From Pseudomonadota bacterium (GTDB taxonomy: Bacteria > Pseudomonadota > Gammaproteobacteria > Burkholderiales > Burkholderiaceae), in the NCBI GenBank assembly GCA_023441105.1, contig JAEZQX010000429.1, forward strand, positions 1 to 15,351: 15,351 nt of DNA, given 5' to 3'. A program made the translations under genes and the position numbers. The notes below the pieces were generated by a model that saw nothing but the letters and a program-made list of their open reading frames with translations, did no database searches and had not been told where the DNA came from. Positions 1 to 6,968 of this stretch are shown piece by piece (within the stretch, counting starts at the first letter, position 1; each line of letters starts with the position of its first letter).

Positions 1-30
1 CCGCCGGCCCGTCGCTCGCGCCGACCGCGC

Positions 31-1563
31 TCAGCTGGCCGGCTGCGCGACCGGCTGCGGCGTCGGCAACGGGGACTGCTGCGAGAGCTGGTGCGGGAGC
101 TGCGCCGCTTCCGGCGCATCGAGCCCGGTCCAGCCGCCTCCGAGAGACTTGATCAGGTCGACGCTCGCGACCAGGCTGTCGCGCCGCGCCGCGACCCGGT
201 CGAGCTCGGACTGGAACAGGTTCCGATCGGCATCCAGCACGTCGAGGTAGCCGGAATAGCCGCTGTCGTAGCGGATGCGGGCAAGGCGGCGGGCGTTCTC
301 CAGCGCCTGGATGCGGGTTTGCTGCGCCTGGGCCCGCGCCACCGCCCAGCTGCGCCGCGACAGCGCATCGCGCACCTCGCGGAAGGCGTTGAGCGCCGTC
401 TGCTCGTAGCGGGCAGCGGCCTCGCGCTCGCGGGCGTTGGCAAAGTCGACGGCGGCATCCGCCCGGCCGGCGGTGAAGATCGGCGCCGCCAGGGCCGCCG
501 CCAGCTGCCATACCCGCGCCGGACTGGTCAGCACGTTCGACAGCGAGGCGCTCTCTGCGCCGTAGACGCCGGTCAGCGACAGCGAGGGCAGGTAGCTGGC
601 GCGCGCCACGCCGATGTCGGCGGTGGCCGCGGCGAGCAAGGCATGCGACTGCTGCACGTCCGGGCGGCGCGCCAGCAATTGCGACGGCAACCCGCCCGGC
701 ACTTCCGGCGGTGCCGCCAGCGCGTCGATGGCCTTGCCGCGTTCGATCCGCGACTCGAACAGGCCGCGCGGGTTGCGGCCCAGCAGCACCGCCAACGCGG
801 ATTCTGTGAGGCTCGCCCGTTCGGAGAGTTCGGCCAGCGTGGCTTCGGCGAGGGCAGCCTCGGCCTGGTCCTGGTGCAGGTCCAACGCCGAGCCGGTGCC
901 ACCCCTGAGCCGCTTCTCCCGCAGCGCCACCGCGTCGTTGCGGGTGCGCAGCGTGCGCCGGGGCAGGTCGACCTGCGCGTCGAACGACCGCAGGTCGAAG
1001 TAGCCCTGCACCACCTGGCTGGCGACCGACAGCTGCACGACCGCCTGCGCATAGCGGCTGGCCGCCAGCGCCGCGCGCGCGGATGCGCTGGCGTCGCGGT
1101 AGCGTCCCCAGAGATCGACCTCGTAGGCGGCCTCGATGCCGATGCTGCGGCTGTCGCCGATGGTCAGCGAGCCCGGGGGCAGCGGCGTCGCGGAACGCTC
1201 GGAGATCTTGCCGCGGGCCGCGCCGGCGGTGGCCTGCACCGAGAACCACTGGTCGGCGCGGGCGGCGGCGGCCAGCGCACGGGCCTCTTCGACGCGCGCC
1301 ATGGCGGTGGCGACGTCGAGGTTGTGGCCCAGCGCTTCCTCCACCATCCGGTTCAGGCCGGGATCCTCGAACATCTGCCACCAGTCGCGCGCCGGCGCCT
1401 GGCTGCCGATGCCCGCCTGCGGCCAGGCATCCGGTATGTCGAGGGCTGCTTCCCGCACCGGCGGGGCGAGGCTCGAGCAGGCGGCTGCGAACAAGGCGGC
1501 GGCGAGGATGCCGGCAAGGCGCGCGGCGCGCCTCGCTTGGGCGGGGGCGATGCGATCAGGCAT
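31..1563 (-). CDS. RND efflux outer membrane factor lipoprotein (NodT/OprM-type)
   Basis: This 510-residue protein is predicted to be the TolC-like outer-membrane channel of efflux system 1, completing a complex with the adaptor and pump encoded just upstream. The N-terminus has an Arg-rich start, a hydrophobic stretch (about residues 16-28) and a lipobox ending AAAC at Cys29, so it should be lipid-anchored. The mature part begins with the family pattern DWWQMFEDPGLNRMVEEAL, and a second half-repeat contains RRPDVQQSHALLAAATADIGVARA and LDVLDADRNLF, both typical of the NodT/OprM family; the length also fits. ATG at 1563 is preferred over the in-frame ATG at 1587 because GGAG lies 6 nt upstream of it and it overlaps the pump stop codon by 8 bp, implying translational coupling. 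The last 30 or so residues are a Pro/Gln-rich tail of no obvious function. The family call is firm; the substrate is unknown. Confidence 0.95.
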   Translation of the reverse strand: MPDRIAPAQARRAARLAGILAAALFAAACSSLAPPVREAALDIPDAWPQAGIGSQAPARDWWQMFEDPGLNRMVEEALGHNLDVATAMARVEEARALAAAARADQWFSVQATAGAARGKISERSATPLPPGSLTIGDSRSIGIEAAYEVDLWGRYRDASASARAALAASRYAQAVVQLSVASQVVQGYFDLRSFDAQVDLPRRTLRTRNDAVALREKRLRGGTGSALDLHQDQAEAALAEATLAELSERASLTESALAVLLGRNPRGLFESRIERGKAIDALAAPPEVPGGLPSQLLARRPDVQQSHALLAAATADIGVARASYLPSLSLTGVYGAESASLSNVLTSPARVWQLAAALAAPIFTAGRADAAVDFANAREREAAARYEQTALNAFREVRDALSRRSWAVARAQAQQTRIQALENARRLARIRYDSGYSGYLDVLDADRNLFQSELDRVAARRDSLVASVDLIKSLGGGWTGLDAPEAAQLPHQLSQQSPLPTPQPVAQPAS

Positions 1564-4500
1564 GGTCCACTCCGGGAGCGTGTGCATGAGGATGGGGAAG
1601 GGGGCGCGGCTGGGCCTCGGCGCGCAGTTCGCTGCTTGGCCGGCGCTCGCCGGCGATGCGGCGGTCGCTGATGAGCTTGAAGAACAGCGGCACGAAGAAG
1701 ATCGCCAGGAAGGTTGCCGCCAGCATCCCGCCCATCACGCCGGTGCCGACCGACTGACGCGCGGCGGCGCCGGCGCCGGAGGAGATCGCCAGCGGCAGGA
1801 CCCCCAGGATGAAGGCCAGCGACGTCATCAGGATCGGCCGGAACCGCAGCCGCGCCGCCTCCAGCGCCGCTGCCGATGTCGACAGCCCCTCGCGATGCTT
1901 CAACACCGCGAACTCGACGATCAGGATCGCGTTCTTTGCCGCCAGCCCGAGCAGCGTCACGAGGCCGATCTGGAAGTAGACGTCGTTGGTGAAGCCGCGC
2001 AGCCAGACCGCGGCCACCGCGCCGAAGGTGCCGAAGGGCAGGGCGATCAGCACCGTCAGCGGCAGCGACCAGCGCTCGTACTGGGCAGCCAGGATCAGGA
2101 ACACCATCACCGCGGCGAAGCCGATGGCGATGCCGGCGGTGCCGCTCGAGCGCTTCTCCTGGAACGACGCCCCGCCCCAGTCGTAGCTGAAGTCAGCCGG
2201 CAGCACTTCCCGCGCGATCGCCTCGACGCGCTCGATCGCCTGCCCGGAGCTGACGCCGGGCGCGCTCTGGCCGAAGATCTTGACCGCCGGCAGGTTGTTG
2301 AAGCGGTCCAGCGTGTCCGGTCCGGAGGCATAGCGCACCCGCGCCAGGGCCGACAGCGGGATCGCCTTGCCGGCCGGCGAGCGGACGTAGACCGCGCCGA
2401 CATCGTCGGGCCGGTTGCGGTATTGCGGCTCGGCCGACAGCAGCACCTGCCAGTTGCGGCCGTACTTGCTGAAGTCGTTCACGTAGTAGGAGCCGAGCGT
2501 GGCCGACAGCGTGTTGAACACCTCGTCGAGCGGCACGCCCAGCGCCTTGGCGCGTTCGCGGTCGACATCCACCGACAGTTGCGGCACGTGCGCATTCCAC
2601 AGCGTGTTGGCCGGCCCCAGCAGCGGCTCCTGGCTCACCCGCGCCAGGAACTGCTGCGTCACCGCCGCCAGCTGGCCCGGTCCGCCTTCGCCGCGGTTCT
2701 GGATGTAGAACTCGTAGCCGCCGGCCTGGCCGAGGCCGAAGATCGGCGGCGGATTGAAGGCGAGCACCATCGCCTCCTTGATGTGCATCGTCTTCATGAA
2801 CAGCTCGCCGACCAGCGCCGGGACCGCCACCTCGCGGTCCTTCCATGGCTTCTGGGTGACGAAGATGGTCGCGGCGTTGTTGCGAAAGCCGTTGCCGAGG
2901 AAGTCGAAGCCGGTGAAGGCGACCGCGTCGGCATTCGCCGGGTTGGAGCGGATGATGTCGAGCACGTCGCGCACCACCGCATCGGTGCGCTGCAGGGTGG
3001 CACCTTCGGGCAGGATGACGGCGGCGATGTAGAAGCCCTGGTCCTCGTCCGGCACCAGGCTGCCCGGCGTGAAACGCCACAGCACGGCTGTCAGCGCCAC
3101 CATGCCGACGAACAGCAGCACGCCCAGCAAGGCCCGCCGCAGCATCCAGGCGACGCCCTCGGTATAGCGATGCGTGACGCGGCCGAACCAGCGGTTGAAG
3201 GCCTGGAACGCCCGGCCCGGCTGCCGCTGCTCGCGCCGCAGCAACAGCACGCACAGCGCCGGCGTCAGCGTCAGCGCGACGATCCCGGAAATGATCACCG
3301 CGATCGAGATCGTCACCGCGAACTGGCGGTACAGCTCGCCGGTCAGGCCGCCGAGGAAGGCGATCGGCACGAAGACGGCGCACAGCGTCAGCACGATCGC
3401 CACCACCGGGCCGGCCACCTCGTTCATCGCCCGGACCGCCGCATCCCTCACGGGCATGTGCTCCTCGTGCATGATCCGCTCGACGTTCTCCAGCACGACG
3501 ATCGCATCGTCCACCACGATGCCGATGGCCAGCACCATGCCGAACAGGGTCAGCGTGTTGATCGAGTAGCCGAGCGCCAGCAGCCCGGCGAAGGTGCCGA
3601 GCAGCGACACCGGCACCGCCATGATCGGGATCAGCGTGGCGCGCCAGTTCTGCAGGAACAGGTAGACCACCAGGAAGACCAGCACCATTGCGATCGCCAG
3701 CGTCTCCACCACTTCGTGGATCGAGACCTCGACGAAGCGGGTCGTGTCGTAGGGCACCTTGTAGGTGAGGCCCTGCGGGAAGCGCCGCGACAGTTCCTGC
3801 ACGCGGGCCCGCACGTTCTCGGCGACCTCCAGCGCGTTGGCGCCGGGGGCGAGGAAGATGCCGACCAGGGTCGCCGGCTGGCCGTTGATGCGGCCGATGA
3901 AGTCGTAGTCCTTGGAGCCCAGTTCGACCCGCGCGACATCGCGCAGCCGCAGCGCCGAGCCGTCGCTGTCCGAGCGCACCAGGATGTTCTCGAACTCCTC
4001 GACCGTGCTCAGCCGCCCCTGGGTGGTCAGCGTGTAGACGAGCTCCTGGTTGCCGCCATTGGGCATCTGGCCGATCTTGCCGGCGGCGAACTGCGCGTTC
4101 TGTTCGTTGATGGCGGCAACGATGTCGCCGGTGGTGACCTGCAGCTGGGCGAGCCGGTCGGGCCTCAGCCAGATCCGCATCGCGTAGTCCTTGGCGCCGA
4201 AGATCTGCACGTTGGTCGTGCCGCGCAGCCGCTTGAGCTCGTCGAGCACGTTCATCGTGACATAGTTGGAGGTGAACAGGTCGTCGCGGCTGCCGTCGGG
4301 GGAATAGAAGGCCAGCACCTGCAGGAACGCCGACGAGCTCTTCTCGACCGTGACGCCCTGGCGGCGCACCTCGAGCGGCAGCTTGGCCTCCGCCTGCTTG
4401 ATGCGGTTGTTGGTGTCGACCGCCGCCTGGTCGGGGTCGGTGCCGATTTCGAAGGTGAGCTGGATCTGCACCACGCCGTTGGCCGCCGACGTCGACGCCA

Positions 4501-4735
4501 TGTAGATCATGTTCTCGGTGCCGTTGAGCGCGTTCTCCAGCGGGGCAGCCACCGTCTGGTCGAGCACCTCGGCCGAGGCACCCGGGTAGACCGCGCGCAC
4601 GGTCACCACCGGCGGCGCGATCTCCGGATATTGGGCGATGGGTAGCACCCGCATGGCGGCGAAACCGGCGAGGGTGATGAAGATCGACAGGACCGCGGCG
4701 AAGATCGGGCGGTCGATGAAGAATCTCGAGAACAT
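1556..4735 (-). CDS. RND multidrug efflux pump, HAE1 family (system 1)
   Basis: Inner-membrane, proton-driven drug antiporter of 1059 residues, the usual length for the AcrB/MexB/MexF family. It opens with the conserved [12 protein letters not shown] helix-1 start. TM4 carries GIVVDDAIVVLENVERIM with the proton-relay aspartates D409 and D410, and TM10 carries [13 protein letters not shown] with K934; these correspond to AcrB D407, D408 and K940. The porter-domain motifs KSSSAFLQVLAF and IFGAKDYAMRIW are present. ATG at 4735 is chosen because family N-termini begin here; an in-frame upstream extension to 4807 would run into the adaptor gene. A weak GCAGG sits 7 nt upstream. It lies 28 bp after the adaptor stop and overlaps the channel gene, so the three genes form one operon. 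Compared with pump 2 the distal-pocket loop differs: GFDFLGNGFRNN replaces [11 protein letters not shown]. It resembles the MexF/OqxB side of the family more loosely than pump 2 resembles AcrB; substrate range is not predictable. Confidence 0.96.
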   Translation of the reverse strand: MFSRFFIDRPIFAAVLSIFITLAGFAAMRVLPIAQYPEIAPPVVTVRAVYPGASAEVLDQTVAAPLENALNGTENMIYMASTSAANGVVQIQLTFEIGTDPDQAAVDTNNRIKQAEAKLPLEVRRQGVTVEKSSSAFLQVLAFYSPDGSRDDLFTSNYVTMNVLDELKRLRGTTNVQIFGAKDYAMRIWLRPDRLAQLQVTTGDIVAAINEQNAQFAAGKIGQMPNGGNQELVYTLTTQGRLSTVEEFENILVRSDSDGSALRLRDVARVELGSKDYDFIGRINGQPATLVGIFLAPGANALEVAENVRARVQELSRRFPQGLTYKVPYDTTRFVEVSIHEVVETLAIAMVLVFLVVYLFLQNWRATLIPIMAVPVSLLGTFAGLLALGYSINTLTLFGMVLAIGIVVDDAIVVLENVERIMHEEHMPVRDAAVRAMNEVAGPVVAIVLTLCAVFVPIAFLGGLTGELYRQFAVTISIAVIISGIVALTLTPALCVLLLRREQRQPGRAFQAFNRWFGRVTHRYTEGVAWMLRRALLGVLLFVGMVALTAVLWRFTPGSLVPDEDQGFYIAAVILPEGATLQRTDAVVRDVLDIIRSNPANADAVAFTGFDFLGNGFRNNAATIFVTQKPWKDREVAVPALVGELFMKTMHIKEAMVLAFNPPPIFGLGQAGGYEFYIQNRGEGGPGQLAAVTQQFLARVSQEPLLGPANTLWNAHVPQLSVDVDRERAKALGVPLDEVFNTLSATLGSYYVNDFSKYGRNWQVLLSAEPQYRNRPDDVGAVYVRSPAGKAIPLSALARVRYASGPDTLDRFNNLPAVKIFGQSAPGVSSGQAIERVEAIAREVLPADFSYDWGGASFQEKRSSGTAGIAIGFAAVMVFLILAAQYERWSLPLTVLIALPFGTFGAVAAVWLRGFTNDVYFQIGLVTLLGLAAKNAILIVEFAVLKHREGLSTSAAALEAARLRFRPILMTSLAFILGVLPLAISSGAGAAARQSVGTGVMGGMLAATFLAIFFVPLFFKLISDRRIAGERRPSSELRAEAQPRPLPHPHAHAPGVDHA
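1570..1573 (-). promoter_or_regulatory. Ribosome binding site deciding the outer-membrane factor start
   Basis: GGAG on the minus strand lies 6 nt upstream of the ATG at 1563, inside the 3' end of the pump gene. It supports this start over the ATG eight codons further upstream. Confidence 0.6.
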
Positions 4736-4763
4736 GTCGTGACCTGCTGCAGATGGGTTGCGC

Positions 4764-6044
4764 TCAGGCGGGCCGCGCCTGGTGCGCCGCGGGAGGAGAG
4801 CCGGCATCGGAGAGGATGTCGTCGCTGGCGCCGGCCTTGGACGGCAGATACGGGACCACCGCCTCCGAACGGCTCACCGGCGGCTGCGGCTGGCCGGCCA
4901 CCCTGACCGGCGAGCCGGGGCGAACCTTGACCGTGCCGTCGACGATCACCGCGTCGCCTTCCTCGAGCCCGCGGCTGATGATCCACTGCTTGTCATGCCA
5001 GTCGCCGACCTCCACCGGCCGCGCCTCGGCCTTGCCGTCGCGCACGACGTACACGAACTTGCCGTCCGGCCCCTCGAGCACCGCGCGCTGTGGCACCAGG
5101 ATCGCCTTCGGCCGGCTGGCGCCGTTGACCCGCACCCGGACGAACTGGCCCGGCAGCATGACGCGGTCGGGATTGGGGAATTCCGCGCGCGCATCGATGG
5201 TGCCGGTGCTGGTGGCAACCCGCGCGTCCGAGAAGTTCACCCTTCCCTTGTGGGCATAGGTGGTGCCGTCGGCCAGCAGGATCTCGACGCCGAGATTGCC
5301 GTCGGGCGGCAGCTCCAGCCGTCCGGCCGCCGCCTCGCTGGCGATGCGCAGGCGCTGGTTCTCGGAGAGGCTGAAGTTGACCCAGATCGGGTCGACCTGC
5401 GACATCCGGGTCAGCAGGCTGTCCGAATTGGCGGTGACCAGGCTGCCTTCCGACTTCAGGGCGCGGCCGGTCATGCCGTTGATCGACGCGGTGATGCGGG
5501 TGTAGCCGAGGTTGAGCTCCGCCTCGCGAAGCCGCGCCTGCGCCAGCTGGACGTTGGCCCGGGCGACGTCGAGGGCGGAGAGTGCATCGTCGTATTCGCG
5601 CTGGCTGACCGCGCGCGCCGCGATCAGCGGCTTCAGCCGCGCGGCCTCGCGCCGGGCCTGTGCCTCGCGCGCCGCCGAGCTGGCCAGCTCCGCCTTCGCC
5701 TGCGCGACCGCGACCTCGAACGGTGCCGGGTCGATCAGGAACAAGGGGTCGCCGGCCTTGACCGGCGCGCCTTCGTCGTACTGCCGCTCGAGCACGATGC
5801 CGGTGACGCGCGCCCGCACCTCGACCTCCCGCGAGCCTTCGGTCTGCCCGACGTACTCGTAGGTGACGGCGATCTTCTCCGGCTTGACCGGGACGGTGGT
5901 GACCTCCGGCGGCGGCATCTGCGGCATGCCCCCGTTGGCCTGCTGGCAACCGCTGATGATGAAAGCGGCCGCCAGCAGCAGGGCGAAGATGGCCGCGGCG
6001 TAGAGCCGGGGCAGCGACTGGTCCGGAGCGGATGGCGCCGTCAT
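4764..6044 (-). CDS. RND efflux periplasmic adaptor lipoprotein (system 1)
   Basis: Membrane-fusion protein of 426 residues that should bridge the pump to the outer-membrane channel in the periplasm. A hydrophobic segment (about 15-31) ends in the lipobox IISGC with Cys33 as lipidation site. It is followed by a Pro/Met-rich stretch and PPPEVTTVPV, the usual adaptor entry. Next come the lipoyl half-motif (V80 TGIVLERQYDEGAPVKAGD), an Ala/Arg-rich alpha-helical hairpin (about 105-175), the second lipoyl half (SINGMTGRALKSEGSLV), and the beta-barrel and membrane-proximal domains (DPIWVNFSLSE, ARAEFPNPDRVMLPGQFVRV, VPQRAVLEGPDGKFVYVV). A perfect AAGGAG lies 6 nt before ATG 6044. The C-terminal 35-40 residues after the membrane-proximal domain are an extra, probably disordered tail. 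As first gene of the efflux operon it sits 225 bp below the response regulator, a gap long enough for its own promoter. Confidence 0.95.
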   Translation of the reverse strand: MTAPSAPDQSLPRLYAAAIFALLLAAAFIISGCQQANGGMPQMPPPEVTTVPVKPEKIAVTYEYVGQTEGSREVEVRARVTGIVLERQYDEGAPVKAGDPLFLIDPAPFEVAVAQAKAELASSAAREAQARREAARLKPLIAARAVSQREYDDALSALDVARANVQLAQARLREAELNLGYTRITASINGMTGRALKSEGSLVTANSDSLLTRMSQVDPIWVNFSLSENQRLRIASEAAAGRLELPPDGNLGVEILLADGTTYAHKGRVNFSDARVATSTGTIDARAEFPNPDRVMLPGQFVRVRVNGASRPKAILVPQRAVLEGPDGKFVYVVRDGKAEARPVEVGDWHDKQWIISRGLEEGDAVIVDGTVKVRPGSPVRVAGQPQPPVSRSEAVVPYLPSKAGASDDILSDAGSPPAAHQARPA

Positions 6045-6132
6045 GCGAATCTCCTTGAGCGACAGCCGCAGTATCGCGGTGCGCCGAAGCCAGGACCATC
6101 CGTCAGGCGCGCGAGGGGCACCTGCTCACAGC

Positions 6133-6175
6133 GCCTCAGCCAGGCATGCTCAGGTCGACAGGCATGGGCCTGCCT
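6133..6175. promoter_or_regulatory. Candidate operator cluster upstream of efflux operon 1
   Basis: A cluster of AGGC/GCCT modules lies about 89-131 bp upstream of the system 1 adaptor start. It contains GCCT-N5-AGGC (6133-6145), an 8-bp direct repeat CAGGCATG (6141-6148 and 6159-6166), and the inverted repeat AGGCA-N6-TGCCT (6160-6175). The position suits an activator site for a LuxR-type response regulator. I found no convincing sigma-70 promoter; the best -10-like string is GATACT near 6070-6075 on the minus strand, without a well-spaced -35. In GC-rich DNA short repeats of this kind arise readily by chance. Confidence 0.3.
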
Positions 6176-6202
6176 CTTTGGAGAGAGTCGGCGGGAAGGG
6201 AA

Positions 6203-6219
6203 GGCCGGCGGCGCCGGCC
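6203..6219 (-). terminator. Possible weak terminator or attenuator after the response regulator
   Basis: A perfect 7-bp GC stem, GGCCGGC-GGC-GCCGGCC, lies about 50 bp past the response-regulator stop. Minus-strand transcripts would continue with TTCCCTTCCC, which is pyrimidine-rich but lacks a true U run. It could cause partial termination between the two-component genes and the efflux operon, or it may be a chance GC palindrome. Confidence 0.3.
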
Positions 6220-6269
6220 GCATGGCGCCGGGCGAAGGGCCGGCCGCGGGTGCCGCCGGGCCCAGGCTC

Positions 6270-6968
6270 CTAGAGCTTGATCAGCCCGCGCCGCGCCGCC
6301 AGCGACACGGCTTCGGTCCGGCTCGCGACTTCGAGCTTCTGCAGCACGCTCTTCACGTGGGTCTTGACGGTGCCTTCGGAGATGCCCAGCTGCCGCGCGA
6401 TCGCCTTGTTGCTGGCGCCGGCGCCCATCAACTGCAGGATCTCGCCTTCGCGACTGGTGAGGCGCTCGCTGCTCACCTGCGCCGCCAGCTTGGCGGCGAC
6501 CAGCGGCGGCACGAAGGTTTCCCCCGCATGGACAGCGCGGATGCAGTCGAGCAGCTCGTCGCGCGGCGCGTCCTTGAGGAGGTAGGCCCTGGCGCCGGCA
6601 CGCATGCCGCGATAGATGTCCTCGTCGCCGTCGAAGGTGGTGAGGATGATGACGCGGGCCCGCGGGTTGACCGCGCGCAACTGGGTGATCACGCCGACGC
6701 CGTCGAGCCCGGGCATGCGCAGGTCCACCAGGGTGATGTCGGGACGATGCTCGTTCCACAGCGCAGCCGCCTGGAGGCCGTCGCCGGCCTGGGCGACGAC
6801 CCGCATGCCGGGCTGGCGGTCGATCATCGCGACCAGTCCTTCCCGGACCACTTCGTGATCGTCGGCGATGAGGATCGAGATGTCGCTGCTGCGGCCGGCG
6901 GCGGCGTCGCCTTCGGCGAGCCGTGCCGCGGCCAGGGTCGTGCCGGGCCTGCTCCAGGACGCAGTCAT
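6270..6968 (-). CDS. NarL/FixJ-family response regulator (REC + LuxR HTH)
   Basis: Cytoplasmic DNA-binding response regulator of 232 residues, the expected output partner of the adjacent kinase. The receiver domain (about 29-150) has the acidic pair D36/D37 in ILIADDHEVVREGL, phospho-acceptor D82 in LVDLRMPGLDG, the switch Thr in IILTTFDGDEDIY (T110/T111) and the conserved Lys132 in AYLLKDAP. The output domain (about 170-228) is a textbook LuxR-type helix-turn-helix beginning LTSREGEILQLM and including GISEGTVKTHVKSVLQKL. The ATG at 6968 overlaps the kinase stop codon as ATGA, so the pair is translationally coupled. This start leaves about 28 residues before the receiver, slightly longer than usual; a shorter start cannot be excluded. 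The targets are not shown by the sequence, but the two flanking pump operons are the obvious candidates. Confidence 0.95.
   Translation of the reverse strand: MTASWSRPGTTLAAARLAEGDAAAGRSSDISILIADDHEVVREGLVAMIDRQPGMRVVAQAGDGLQAAALWNEHRPDITLVDLRMPGLDGVGVITQLRAVNPRARVIILTTFDGDEDIYRGMRAGARAYLLKDAPRDELLDCIRAVHAGETFVPPLVAAKLAAQVSSERLTSREGEILQLMGAGASNKAIARQLGISEGTVKTHVKSVLQKLEVASRTEAVSLAARRGLIKL

Noticed and set aside
1564..1587. ATG start for the outer-membrane factor eight codons upstream
   Set aside because: It would deepen the overlap with the pump and adds an acidic, non-signal-like prefix; the 1563 ATG has GGAG at 6 nt.
91..1671. Plus-strand open frame of 526 codons antisense to the outer-membrane factor
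   Set aside because: Shadow of a conserved lipoprotein gene with no motif of its own.
1136..4645. Plus-strand open frame of about 1170 codons antisense to pump 1
   Set aside because: Its translation is Arg/His/Gln/Asp-rich with no recognisable domain, and the opposite strand encodes an unmistakable RND pump. Long antisense frames are expected in DNA of this GC content.
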